Shown here piece by piece: positions 26,384 to 35,256 of a stretch of 64,000 bases of DNA (position 1 is its first letter; the number at the start of each line of letters is the position of its first letter). A program made the position numbers and the translations under genes. The stretch is taken from NCBI RefSeq assembly GCF_024722015.1, contig NZ_JANQBD010000002.1, positions 124,001-188,000 on the forward strand, in the 5' to 3' direction. The notes below the pieces were generated by a model. That model had not been told where the DNA came from, made no database searches, and worked only from the letters and a program-made list of their open reading frames with translations. Source of the DNA: Paenibacillus radicis (ex Xue et al. 2023) (GTDB lineage Bacteria > Bacillota > Bacilli > Paenibacillales > NBRC-103111).

Positions 26384-27799
26384 TCATATGAGCTTGCGAA
26401 CATGAAAATTATCTTCAAGCAACGCCCAATTTTGTGGGAACGGATAACCCAGCACCCAATAACTGACTCCTCTCAAGTTGTAGGACTTAACGAGGTCAAA
26501 TTTGGCCTGAGCGCTTCTCGCATCCTCGAACCAGACTTCATGCGTTCGTTGCTTATCATCGACATATCGAAAGAATGGAGTCTGGGACACTGGATCGTAC
26601 TTGATCTCGGCTCCATGTATGGTAGCGCGACGCACGGCTTCCTGCATACTGAACGTTTCAGCCTGCTGTCCTTTTACATGTGGAAGCAGCCAATCGCGTG
26701 CGTAAAGCTGGAAGCCCATAAATATTTTATTCCTCGGGATGACCGTGACTGCATAGTCAAGAACGCGCCGTATTTCGTTGATAGGCGATATGGCCTGTGG
26801 AGGACCGAACCGGTATCCCCACTCATATGTCATGAGGACGACAAAGTCAACGATATCTCCATGTGCAGCATAATCGTGGGCTTCGTACAGCAGCCCCTTC
26901 TGCTCAGAACTGGTTTTGGGGGCAAGCGCGGATGAGACGAAATATCCTCTTTCATGCAGCCTGCGAACTGCCAGTCGAAGAAATTGATTATAGGACTCAC
27001 GATCGCTTGGATACACGTTCTCAAAATCAACATTTAAACCGCGATAACCTTTGGTTTCCATGATCGTTAAGATATTGGTCACCAGCTTATTTTGCAATTC
27101 AGGGCTCGACAAAATGGTATGGGCCAGCTTCGAGCCGGCTTCAGTAGCGGAAAAGTTGGTGATCGACATGACGGGTACAACATGTTCATCGTAAGCAGCT
27201 GCTATAAGCGCCTGATCATCTACCGATTCCAGGCTCCCATCATCCTTCATACGGTATCCAAAGGGACAAAGGTAAGTTAGATGCACCCCGTCCTGCCGAA
27301 CTTGCCTGGCAGCTGTCTCACCGAAGACGTTCGTATAAGCATTGACATCGATGGTCTTCTTCTGCTTTTCCGGGATTTTTAAGGTTTGACCTGGGTAAAT
27401 AATGTTATGATTCGTAATTCCATTGGCTTGTGAAATGGCCTGCATAGAAACACTGTAGCGCTGAGCGATTGCCCATAGTGACTCGCCTGGCCGTACGGTA
27501 TGATACAAAACTGGGATCACTAGTACTTGCCCCGGTGTAAGTTGCCCGACATCAGAGATTGAATTTGCCCGAGCAATAGCCTCTACGCTGATGGCATAAC
27601 GGTCAGCAATCGTCCTCAGAGTGTCTCCTGACCTCACCACATATTCGGGATATGGCTCCGGAATGAGTAACGCCAAACCTATAACTAAATGATTGGGATC
27701 TTCGAGCCCGTTAACTGCTATAATCCGATTGGTAGGAACACCATACCGATTGGAAATCAACCACAAATTTTCTCCTCTTTGTACCACATGGATTTGCAC
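26384..27799 (-). CDS. LysM x3 plus GH18 spore cortex-lytic-type enzyme (YaaH/SleL-like)
   Basis: 471 residues. Three LysM repeats lie at about 1-46, 52-96 and 98-142 (VQRGENLWLISNRYG, VRSGDTLRTIADRYA, VRPGESLWAIAQRYS), then a GH18 barrel. The catalytic strand GLNVDFENV fits the sporulation GH18 D-x-E, and LMTYEWGY and a C-terminal LRGVSYWVLGYPFPQNW complete it. YaaH/SleL (about 430 residues, two LysM) cut spore cortex muropeptides during germination. The extra LysM and no signal peptide match spore-coat delivery. GTG start after GAGG. Monocistronic. Confidence 0.9.
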   Translation of the reverse strand: MQIHVVQRGENLWLISNRYGVPTNRIIAVNGLEDPNHLVIGLALLIPEPYPEYVVRSGDTLRTIADRYAISVEAIARANSISDVGQLTPGQVLVIPVLYHTVRPGESLWAIAQRYSVSMQAISQANGITNHNIIYPGQTLKIPEKQKKTIDVNAYTNVFGETAARQVRQDGVHLTYLCPFGYRMKDDGSLESVDDQALIAAAYDEHVVPVMSITNFSATEAGSKLAHTILSSPELQNKLVTNILTIMETKGYRGLNVDFENVYPSDRESYNQFLRLAVRRLHERGYFVSSALAPKTSSEQKGLLYEAHDYAAHGDIVDFVVLMTYEWGYRFGPPQAISPINEIRRVLDYAVTVIPRNKIFMGFQLYARDWLLPHVKGQQAETFSMQEAVRRATIHGAEIKYDPVSQTPFFRYVDDKQRTHEVWFEDARSAQAKFDLVKSYNLRGVSYWVLGYPFPQNWALLEDNFHVRKLI

Positions 27800-27957
27800 A
27801 AATTTACCTCGCTCTCGCGTTAGCTTCTATAAATACATTATTCCGCTAATGTCTAAAGCGATCTAGGCGAATGTCCATTATTATACGCAGAGCCCTATTA
27901 CCTTTAATTCATATTACGCAATAGAGGTACTACTTCAGAGGAGGGAACTGCTGCGAC

Positions 27958-30138
27958 TTAATGGGTCACACTTTGGATTTGTAGCAGCAGCATTTTAATA
28001 TCCGCGGAATCGAATACCCCGTCTCCGTTCACATCGACATCGAAATTACGCTTATTCAGAAATGTGACGATGTTGTCGATACGAATATTATCGGGATCGG
28101 AAAAATCCGGACTAAAGACGGCGGATTCATTCTGCACTTTTAAGAAAGCAAGCTGAGCAAGCTGGGATCCGTATACGCTCTGGATGACTCCCCCTTGAAT
28201 GTCGACGGTTAGGCGGTCCCATTTAAACAGATTTTCATTTGTTGTAAGGTATACCGTATTACTTAGGGATGAGCTTTGGACAACTTGCGTCACTCCAATT
28301 GGTTTGCTGCCAGCATGTATCAAAAATGCATCGGGAGCTATCGATTGCGGTGCAAGCGGCCGATTGAAAGTTAGTTGGATGGTATGACCTGAAACGTCCG
28401 TCTGCGCGGATGTCACAAATAAATCGGATTCGCGCGTCACCGTTACCTTGTATGTCTGTGTCGTCATTCCGTTTTGTGCCGTAACAACTACTGTGATTAT
28501 GTTGCTCCCCTCGTTTAGGCTGATCGCAACCGCTGTTCCACTTGTAACAGGAGTACCGTTCACTTTCATCGTGGCAGTAGGGTCGTATACTGTTGCTGTT
28601 ACAGTTAAGCTACTTACGCTGTTCGCCACGCTCGTTGAATAGCTTATCATATTGGCATCAAACGGCACGTTAAGCGTCCCGCTGGATAGTATCAAGCCAT
28701 TCAGATTTGCATTCATGGATAGGGGCGTTGCACTCACTTCGTTGGAGTAGCCGCTATAACCACCTGCGTTTCTGGCCTTGATCACGAAGTAATAGGTAAT
28801 ACCATTGGTTAGACCTGTCACATTGAAATTGTAAGTTAGACCAGTCACTGTCGCGACGGGAATTGAGCCATAAGAACCGGAAGCCGTTCCTTCGAAGATG
28901 TCATAGTTTACTGCCTTGGAAACACCGTTCCATTGGAGTGTCAACTGTCCGTCACTAGCAGCAGCTGTTAGATTCGTCGGCGCTAAGGGTGCGGCTACGT
29001 TCACATTAACACTGGCCACGTTGCTCCGTGTCGTTGCCGTCTTCGCACCATTGATACCATTGTTCGTGTTCGTCACCACGACATAATAGTACTTCGTACC
29101 CGCCGCATTCGTCGGCGCTGCGTACGATGCGCTCGTTGCACCACCAATCGCAGTGCCCCCGCTATTGCTGTTTGTCGTATTGCTGTACCACTGGTAGCCT
29201 AGCGTTCCACCGTCGCTCACACTTGCGGCTGCGCTCAACGTCGGGCTGCTATCGCCTTCATTCACCGTTGCACCCTTTGGCTGCGATTCGATAATCGGTA
29301 CTGCTGCGTTCACCAGGGCATTCACAGATACCGCAACGACGTTGCTTGTTGCTGTTACCGCCCGCACCCCGTCGACGCCATTGTTCGTGTTGGTCACCAC
29401 GACATAATAGTACTTCGTACCCGCCGCATTCGTTGGCGCTACGTACGATGCGCTCATTGCACCACCAATCGCAGTGCCCCCGCTATTGCTGTTTGTCGTA
29501 TTGCTGTACCACTGGTAGCTTAGCGTACCACCGTCGCTCACACTTGCGGCTGCGCTCAACGTCGGGCTGCTGTCGCCTTCGTTCACCGTTGCACCCTTTG
29601 GCTGCGATTCGATAATCGGTACTGCCGCGTTCACCAACGCTGTAGGATCTCCGTTCACTCCAAACTCGTATATGCGTATTACTCCACCGCCACTTTGGGT
29701 AGGCGAAGTCACATTCAATCTAACATATCGAGCCATGACTGGGGTGATATCGTTCGTAATAATATTCGTTGTATTGTTTGTTACATTGACAACAGTTGTC
29801 CATATGCTGCCGTCTGTGCTAGTTTGAATGGTGTAAGCTTTGGTAATATATGATGCCATTTCATTGCCTGCATTCATGAGGATAAATTCGCTCACATTAT
29901 AAGTGGCCCCAAGATCAACCTGCAACCAATCCGCTCCTGAGTTACGACACCATTTCGTTGATGAATTGCCATCCACTGCTTTTGCGGCCGTCTCATTACC
30001 ACTGCAGAAACTGCCTGTGCCTGTCGTAGCGGTTTTGTTTAATGCCAAATTGGTAAGAGGAGTGGCAGAAGCAGTTGTAGCAGGGATGAATTGTATTAAA
30101 AGCAAAAATACCATTAAAATCGAAATACAATACCTCAT
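27958..30138 (-). CDS. secreted multidomain surface protein: discoidin, Ig-like x2, FnIII, cadherin-like, dockerin-like
   Basis: About 726 residues from ATG 30138 (AAAGGA 6 nt upstream; ATG 30141 is adjacent, 30183 possible). Signal peptide (ISILMVFLLLIQFIPATTASA), then an F5/8-type C domain (LALNKTATTGTGSF ... AVDGNSSTKWCRNSGADWLQVDLGATYNV in parts). Two nearly identical Ig-like units (YYYVVVTNTNNG, residues about 185-395) come next, then FnIII (NLTAAASDGQLTLQWNG ... YYFVIKARNAGG) and a cadherin-like sandwich (NGLILSSGTLNVPFDANM). The chain closes with one dockerin-like repeat (DVNGDGVFDSADIKMLLLQI). Carbohydrate-adhesion type, not an enzyme. Operator-like palindrome upstream. Confidence 0.82.
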   Translation of the reverse strand: MRYCISILMVFLLLIQFIPATTASATPLTNLALNKTATTGTGSFCSGNETAAKAVDGNSSTKWCRNSGADWLQVDLGATYNVSEFILMNAGNEMASYITKAYTIQTSTDGSIWTTVVNVTNNTTNIITNDITPVMARYVRLNVTSPTQSGGGVIRIYEFGVNGDPTALVNAAVPIIESQPKGATVNEGDSSPTLSAAASVSDGGTLSYQWYSNTTNSNSGGTAIGGAMSASYVAPTNAAGTKYYYVVVTNTNNGVDGVRAVTATSNVVAVSVNALVNAAVPIIESQPKGATVNEGDSSPTLSAAASVSDGGTLGYQWYSNTTNSNSGGTAIGGATSASYAAPTNAAGTKYYYVVVTNTNNGINGAKTATTRSNVASVNVNVAAPLAPTNLTAAASDGQLTLQWNGVSKAVNYDIFEGTASGSYGSIPVATVTGLTYNFNVTGLTNGITYYFVIKARNAGGYSGYSNEVSATPLSMNANLNGLILSSGTLNVPFDANMISYSTSVANSVSSLTVTATVYDPTATMKVNGTPVTSGTAVAISLNEGSNIITVVVTAQNGMTTQTYKVTVTRESDLFVTSAQTDVSGHTIQLTFNRPLAPQSIAPDAFLIHAGSKPIGVTQVVQSSSLSNTVYLTTNENLFKWDRLTVDIQGGVIQSVYGSQLAQLAFLKVQNESAVFSPDFSDPDNIRIDNIVTFLNKRNFDVDVNGDGVFDSADIKMLLLQIQSVTH
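29063..29634. repeat. tandem duplication of a 321-bp Ig-domain unit
   Basis: Matching points recur at exactly 321-bp spacing (for example ctgcgattcg at 29281 and 29602), and about 250 bp of each copy are nearly identical with a handful of mismatches. Recent internal duplication inside the discoidin-protein gene. Confidence 0.85.
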
Positions 30139-30205
30139 CATAGTTCCTTTCCATCCCTTTCTTAGAGCCAATAATATAAACATTAAATATTGTTGTTGCC
30201 TTCTT

Positions 30206-30255
30206 AGTATAAATCAACTAAATGACTTAACATAGATGAACAAGTTCATCTATGT
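30206..30255 (-). promoter_or_regulatory. promoter with 26-bp perfect palindrome, discoidin protein gene
   Basis: 30230-30255 is a perfect inverted repeat (12-bp arms ACATAGATGAAC / GTTCATCTATGT with a 2-nt centre, 26 bp in all). The TATACT at 30206-30211 (minus strand) could be the -10, putting the palindrome on the -35. The 2-nt centre rules out an RNA hairpin, so I read it as a dimer operator. An ATGACCTAAGTCAT palindrome lies further upstream (30288-30301). Confidence 0.55.
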
Positions 30256-30344
30256 AGCATGCTTTAAGGCTCTTTTTTTCTAACTTATATGACCTAAGTC
30301 ATGTCTGTGGTACTAATGCAGCCCGTCCGTTTTTTAAACTACAT

Positions 30345-30412
30345 AAAAAGAGCGCCGTCGTGATGGTGTGGATACTTACCCTCCACAAATCCATCATAAC
30401 GAGGCGCTCTTT
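30345..30412 (-). terminator. long branched-free hairpin, terminator after methyltransferase
   Basis: Outer stem AAAGAGCGCC / GGCGCTCTTT, middle GTGATGG / CCATCAT, inner TGTGGA / TCCACA, about 68 nt in all. Leftward it is followed by a T-run. Larger than most terminators in this window. Confidence 0.65.
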
Positions 30413-30471
30413 GTTGATTAAGTCCGATTCTTAGGCTCTACATAAATGTATAGTTGAACTTTTAAAGCAAA

Positions 30472-31170
30472 TCATTCCGCATGGCAAATCCATCCTGCCA
30501 TAATACCTGTAGAGTAAAACCGGGTTATTTGTGTAAAACCGGATTCCGCCAACAGCTCTTCGATTTGTTTTTCAGGAAGCAAAGAAAGCTTCGTAATAGC
30601 GTCGTTTACCATCTGGTCAATCTTGGATGTTTCGCGCCCGGCATCTATCCAGAAGCTTTTCCATACATTTAACCTGGCTTGAAGTTCGGAAGCATCGTGG
30701 TTTCCGTACGCACTTACGAGAGCGAAAGGGGCTCCCGACTTTAGTTTATCCTTTATGGATACAAGGAGCTTCAACTTTTCTTGCACATTGTCAATGAAGT
30801 GAAGAACCAAAATACAGCTTGCCGCATCAAACTTCGAGTCTGGCTGAGGAATATCATCAGTCGTTCCTTGGATAAGATTGACGCGGCTTTTCAATCCCAG
30901 TTCAGTTGCTTTATGTTTAGCGATTTTAAGCATCTCTTCCGAAGGATCAACTCCAGTAAATGTCCATCTCGGGTTTGATGGTCCCCAAGCAGAAAGCTCA
31001 TTGCCGCCGCCCGCACCGATCACGAGCAAAGATGCCGCTTTTTCGCCCAATTGTACTCGATAATAAGATTGAATCATAGCGAATAACGAGTCATATGTGG
31101 GAATTGAGATTCGAGTATTTTTATCGTATAGTTCAGCTAATTTGGAATTGAATGTAAGATCTTCATTCAT
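30472..31170 (-). CDS. class I SAM-dependent methyltransferase
   Basis: About 232 residues from ATG 31170, which overlaps the oxidoreductase stop by 8 nt (ATGAATGA) and follows a GGAG site. Motif I LLVIGAGGGNELSAWG (G-x-G-x-G), TGVDPSEEMLKIAK (acidic ribose-binding loop), and motif IV ASCILVLHFI (post-I) are clear. The substrate is not recognisable. Tight coupling with an FAD reductase under an Rrf2 regulator suggests a shared stress or thiol-related response. The long hairpin downstream ends the operon. Confidence 0.88.
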   Translation of the reverse strand: MNEDLTFNSKLAELYDKNTRISIPTYDSLFAMIQSYYRVQLGEKAASLLVIGAGGGNELSAWGPSNPRWTFTGVDPSEEMLKIAKHKATELGLKSRVNLIQGTTDDIPQPDSKFDAASCILVLHFIDNVQEKLKLLVSIKDKLKSGAPFALVSAYGNHDASELQARLNVWKSFWIDAGRETSKIDQMVNDAITKLSLLPEKQIEELLAESGFTQITRFYSTGIMAGWICHAE

Positions 31171-32080
31171 TGTTATGCCCCCGACTCCAAGCCTCTTCAT
31201 TCAACTCATTGTTAATACCTACAGCGGCCAATGAGCCCAATGAAGCGGCTGTAATGGCTTGATGAAGTTGCGATGCTGCATCGCCGGCACTAAAGACGCC
31301 TGGAACGTTCGTTTTACCGAAATTATCGACGATGACAGTTCCTGCTTCCGTGATCTGGCAGCCTATTTCTTGCGGCAGGTTTGATCCGGCAATAAGCTTC
31401 GGTCTAAAAAATATCCCAGTGCATGCGATTTTTTTACCGTCCTCCAGAACAACTTGCTGCACCATACCGTCATTAGATTCGACAATCTGGATCGGCGAGT
31501 CAAATACAGGTACGTTATGCTGGCTTAGTTCCTCACGTTGTGCGTCCGTCAATTCATCAGGTCCATTGGTACAGATTGTAAAATGATTGGTCCATCCAGA
31601 TATCATTTTAGCCAAGTGGAGTGCATCCGCTCCCTTGACAATTAAGACAAGCGGCTGCTCTCTTAGTTCCCAGCCATCACAATACGGGCAGACAAAGGCG
31701 CTTTTACCATATACTTCTGCCAACCCCTTAATGTCTACCGGGAGGTCCTTCATTCCTACAGCAAAGAGCAGCTTTTTGCTTCGATAGGTCTTTTCCTGTG
31801 CCGTCTTAATTTGAAAAAAAACATCGGTACCCGTAATCTCTACGGCAGTGTCCGCTACAAAGTGAATGGATGGATAGGAACTATTCTGTTCTTTCGCAAT
31901 TCGCCTAAATTCGCTTGGACTTATTTGATCTCTTGTAAGAAAACCGTGAATTTCGCGAGTAACCCTATTACGTGGACACCCTTCATCAATAACCACCACA
32001 TTTTTTCTTGCCCTGCCTAGCACAAGCGCAGCATTTAGACCTGCCGGACCTCCGCCAATAATAACACAATCGTGAATCAT
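31163..32080 (-). CDS. thioredoxin-reductase-like FAD/NAD(P) oxidoreductase
   Basis: About 305 residues. FAD motif CVIIGGGPAGLNAALVLGRA at the N-terminus, CPYCDG (residues about 140) as redox-active C-x-x-C (CAxC in authentic TrxR), a second nucleotide motif, and NVPGVFSAGDAASQLHQAITAA near the end. The NADPH-binding GxGxxA is altered (VLIVKGADALHLAK), so it may not be a canonical thioredoxin reductase. AGGAAG before ATG 32080; ATG 32104 is an alternative. The Rrf2 palindrome lies 31 nt upstream. Confidence 0.82.
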   Translation of the reverse strand: MIHDCVIIGGGPAGLNAALVLGRARKNVVVIDEGCPRNRVTREIHGFLTRDQISPSEFRRIAKEQNSSYPSIHFVADTAVEITGTDVFFQIKTAQEKTYRSKKLLFAVGMKDLPVDIKGLAEVYGKSAFVCPYCDGWELREQPLVLIVKGADALHLAKMISGWTNHFTICTNGPDELTDAQREELSQHNVPVFDSPIQIVESNDGMVQQVVLEDGKKIACTGIFFRPKLIAGSNLPQEIGCQITEAGTVIVDNFGKTNVPGVFSAGDAASQLHQAITAASLGSLAAVGINNELNEEAWSRGHNNE

Positions 32081-32110
32081 CCAAATTCTTCCTTTCATTT
32101 TCAATATTTC

Positions 32111-32144
32111 ATTAAAGATATAATAGACTTATTATATCTTTAAT
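32111..32144. promoter_or_regulatory. 15-bp perfect inverted repeat, putative Rrf2 operator
   Basis: ATTAAAGATATAATA (32111-32125), 4-nt centre GACT, then TATTATATCTTTAAT (32130-32144). It stands 31 nt before the chosen oxidoreductase ATG (32080) and just behind the Rrf2 gene, as expected for an Rrf2-family dimer. Confidence 0.7.
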
Positions 32145-32166
32145 AATCCCAAAAAAAGGACGGATC

Positions 32167-32565
32167 TTACTCCGTCTTAATTAATTTCACCAAATCTGCT
32201 ATTTTCTTGTTCTCCAGATACTGCTCCATCTGCCGCTCGGCGTCGATCACAACCTGCTGGATCAGACATTCGCTTCCATGATTTAAGCTGCATTCGAACA
32301 AGGAAGCAGTCCCTTCTATCGCATGGATGACATCGAGAAAGGAGATATCTTCCTGCTTCCTTCTGAGCCGGTATCCACCGTTTGCGCCGGGTGCGGACTG
32401 AATCAATCCAGCCTTGACAAGTTTCGTCATCATCTTGGAGAGATAGGTCTGCGAAACGCCCAGCTTCTCAGCCAGCAATTGCACACCAACAGGCTTATCA
32501 GACGAAGCTGTTACCAGATAGAGCATCGAATGAAGCGCATAGTCGGTCGCCTGAGAATATTTCAT
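32167..32565 (-). CDS. Rrf2-family transcriptional regulator
   Basis: 132 residues. The wHTH is KYSQATDYALHSMLYLV, VGVQLLAEKLGVSQTYLSKMMTKLVKAGLIQSAPGANGGYRL, and the dimer helix HAIEG (in parts). Two cysteines (ECSLNHGSECLIQQ) are spaced C-x8-C, one short of the usual three that bind an Fe-S cluster in IscR/NsrR, so cluster binding is uncertain. GGAGG before ATG. It is read in the same direction as the oxidoreductase it precedes. Confidence 0.9.
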   Translation of the reverse strand: MKYSQATDYALHSMLYLVTASSDKPVGVQLLAEKLGVSQTYLSKMMTKLVKAGLIQSAPGANGGYRLRRKQEDISFLDVIHAIEGTASLFECSLNHGSECLIQQVVIDAERQMEQYLENKKIADLVKLIKTE

Positions 32566-32634
32566 TCAATACCTCCATTAAAGACTTTGTGAATCCATAA
32601 TAACTCCATTCTTTCTAAAAGGCAAGCATTTTCA

Positions 32635-33945
32635 CTATTCGTTTAAAAAGGTTGTCGCTTTGTTCTGGATCAGCTTGGCTACTTCCTCCGGAGACTTTTG
32701 TTCACTAAAAAATGATCTGGACTCATCACCAACAATGGAAATCACACTTCCGTCCACCTTTGTAAAGTTATTCGCTGTACGAATGAATTGTTTGAACTGT
32801 GTAAATTCCTCGTCCGATACCTTGGGTGCTCTCCCGTCTGGAAGCTTATACGTTCCACTATTGACTTGTTTCTGAATGTCGTTCAGCTGCGTCTCATTCA
32901 CGGATTTAAGCATTGAAAACCCTTGTCTTTCTTGCAGGGATTGCCCTTCTTCAGATAACAAGAAGGCAATAACCTTCCAAGCTTCCTCTTTAACCGATGA
33001 TTTGGCTTGAATAGCGAACCTTGATGTGGTGATAATCCTCGCCCCGCCTGTTTGTTCCGGTTTTTGCAGCAGCTTTGGATTTGAGAAGAGTTGATGCAGA
33101 CCATTAACCAAGTCTGCCGGTGATTGCAAAACGGTGGAACAGAACATTTGCTTGCCTATATCCGCCGGTTCCGAAGTCATAACTTTATCATCGTACATTT
33201 TTTTAATTTGTTTCATCGCTTCTATGAATAAGGGAGCGTCGAACTTTGCCTTCTTCGCTGTATGATCAACGAACTCTGAATATTTATCCACAATCATTTC
33301 TTGAAGAAGGACTTCCGGCGGGTCATTTGCTAAAGCGTAGCGGCGTTCCGTACCACTCTTCCCCAGTTTCTTTGAAGTCTCTTCAAACTCCTTCCAGGTC
33401 CATTTCTTATCGTCGACATTCGCGTTTTTAAGAATGTCCCCATCCCCTACGAAAGCCCTAAGGGAGAACCCTATAGGCATGGCATACATACCTCCATTAA
33501 GCTTCATTACATCCAAAATATTCATTTGCAAATCGCTTTTATTCAGCGTTTTGTCTTGCCCCATGGACTCATCCATGTTCAGAAGAAGCTTTTTGCTCAC
33601 ATAATCGTCGATAGGCAAACTGCTTATTTCGAAAATATCCGGGCCTTTCCCTGATAGCAACGCTGCATTCGTCGTTTTTTTGTATTTTTCATAGTCTTCT
33701 GAAATCTGAATTTGCAGATCGATGTCCGGATACTTTTCTTCAAACTTTTTCTCTACCGTTCGAAAAAATTCGCTCGATTTTTGCATCGTGGAAGGCCATT
33801 CTTGCAGCGCCAAAGTAACGACAGTTTTCTTCCCTTTGGATACCATTTTCTCCGTATTTGCCATTTCCTCACTGCCTCCAAAACTGCATGCGGTCATTGA
33901 AGTCATTATAATAGCAATAAAAATCATATACAGCCACTTTTTCAT
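32635..33945 (-). CDS. extracellular solute-binding lipoprotein (importer subunit)
   Basis: 436 residues with a lipoprotein signal (MTSMTACSFGG, Cys 20). The fold markers MYAMPIGFSLRAFVG, TTNAALLSGKGPDIFEISS and WKVIAFLLSEEGQSLQE place it in the sugar-type SBP_bac family. It is last in an operon with two permeases and an HlyD-type adaptor. Leading rank is unusual: the binding protein usually comes before the permeases. The ligand is unknown; the context (VanY-type regulon) argues for a wall-derived or antibiotic-related molecule rather than a plain sugar. Confidence 0.88.
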   Translation of the reverse strand: MKKWLYMIFIAIIMTSMTACSFGGSEEMANTEKMVSKGKKTVVTLALQEWPSTMQKSSEFFRTVEKKFEEKYPDIDLQIQISEDYEKYKKTTNAALLSGKGPDIFEISSLPIDDYVSKKLLLNMDESMGQDKTLNKSDLQMNILDVMKLNGGMYAMPIGFSLRAFVGDGDILKNANVDDKKWTWKEFEETSKKLGKSGTERRYALANDPPEVLLQEMIVDKYSEFVDHTAKKAKFDAPLFIEAMKQIKKMYDDKVMTSEPADIGKQMFCSTVLQSPADLVNGLHQLFSNPKLLQKPEQTGGARIITTSRFAIQAKSSVKEEAWKVIAFLLSEEGQSLQERQGFSMLKSVNETQLNDIQKQVNSGTYKLPDGRAPKVSDEEFTQFKQFIRTANNFTKVDGSVISIVGDESRSFFSEQKSPEEVAKLIQNKATTFLNE

Positions 33946-33989
33946 CGAATGAATGCCTCCTATTATTTTATCAAATCCATATTTTAAAT

Positions 33990-35147
33990 TTACAGACGAA
34001 CACGGTTTCCATCTTGTAAAGGCTCACTGCTTTCCAGAATAATCAGGTCGTCCTCATAGATACTATCCGATTGAATCATCGTTTCATTGTCATTCGTTTC
34101 ACTGGAATGAATGGGGACTTTGCGAACAATAAAGTTATTGCTTAACGCACCTCTTTGCACGTCAATTTTATAAATAAACATACCGTTACGATCCTGATGA
34201 ATCGCTTCTTTGGAGATGACCAGCCCCTCATTGTAGGAGCGTTTCTTGAGTTTGACCCTTGCCTGCTCACCTCCATTCAGCTCGGAATTAACAAGCTTAA
34301 TGCGAAGTACCTTCTGAGGGATCGTTGTAATCTTACCCCCATCTTTACTTGATGAGCTCTCTGTACGCGGTTGTGCATTCACTACTTCATCAATCTTGCC
34401 TTCGAAGATACGGGAATGTAGAACTTCGACAATATGTACCTCGACCTCTATCCTCTCTCCGCTAGAAATCCCCATGCTCGACAAGATCATTGAATCGGCC
34501 GTAATATCCAATCGATATCCTAGACTGCTGTTCGAGATTACTACATCCGGTTCTCCTGCAGATGATAACCCTTCAACGGCATTCAATTTCGTTATAATAC
34601 CATCGAACGGGGCGGTCATTTCCTGTTGGCTAGTCAGCCGGTCTCTCAATTCGTTAATTTTACGTTCCTGCATGCCCAGATCAAGTTTATATGTTTCGAT
34701 ATTGCGTCTTGCTTTCCGAATCTTTAGCTCGTCCCCTTCTGAGGTCGACTCAATGAACTGATCTTGAACATTTTGCAGCTCGATTTTCTGCTTGTCCTGG
34801 TTGGTCAATTCGTTCTGTAATTCTCGTTCGGCAGATTTGCTGTCATAGATAATTAGCATCTGTCCCTTCTGCACACGATCTCCTTCTTTCACGAGAATCT
34901 TAGATACGTTCCAGCCAGCCGCATTCAGCAGTTTAGCTTCGGCTAACGGTTGCAGGTTACCGCTGCCTTCGATCGTAAATAAAAGACTTCCTTTAGTCGG
35001 CTTTTCCGTTCTCACTTTCGGCAAGGACAGCGACTGTAGTGTATTGCTGTATAATGTAAAAAATATTAACAAGCCCATAAAAACAATGAACATGACTTTA
35101 ATGCTTCGTCGGCGCCAACGATCATCCGGCTCTTTGTCTAGCTCCAT
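33990..35147 (-). CDS. HlyD/MacA-type membrane-fusion adaptor
   Basis: 385 residues. Single N-terminal anchor (IKVMFIVFMGLLIFFTLYS, about 18-38), a first beta-barrel/lipoyl half (SGNLQPLAEAKLLNAAGWNVSKILVKEGDRVQKGQML), a coiled coil (residues about 105-168, ELQNELTNQDKQKIELQNVQD), the second lipoyl half (QEMTAPFDGIITKLNAVEGLSS) and a C-terminal barrel. Such adaptors normally partner an exporter (MacB, YknYZ), yet here it lies between an ABC importer permease and its binding protein. AGGAGG-AGAAAG before ATG. Confidence 0.88.
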   Translation of the reverse strand: MELDKEPDDRWRRRSIKVMFIVFMGLLIFFTLYSNTLQSLSLPKVRTEKPTKGSLLFTIEGSGNLQPLAEAKLLNAAGWNVSKILVKEGDRVQKGQMLIIYDSKSAERELQNELTNQDKQKIELQNVQDQFIESTSEGDELKIRKARRNIETYKLDLGMQERKINELRDRLTSQQEMTAPFDGIITKLNAVEGLSSAGEPDVVISNSSLGYRLDITADSMILSSMGISSGERIEVEVHIVEVLHSRIFEGKIDEVVNAQPRTESSSSKDGGKITTIPQKVLRIKLVNSELNGGEQARVKLKKRSYNEGLVISKEAIHQDRNGMFIYKIDVQRGALSNNFIVRKVPIHSSETNDNETMIQSDSIYEDDLIILESSEPLQDGNRVRL

Positions 35148-35256
35148 ATCCCGTCTTTCTCCTCCTAAGAACTTTCCAAAGGAAAGGTCACATCGTAAGC
35201 ATTGTCTGAGTTTTGCTTAAGCAAAACTTGCTTGATAAGTATCAGCCTTACAAAAA

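Noticed and set aside
30345..30412. MITE or mobile element at the long hairpin
   Set aside because: No target-site duplication was visible and the T-run fits termination; without copies elsewhere a terminator is the simpler reading.
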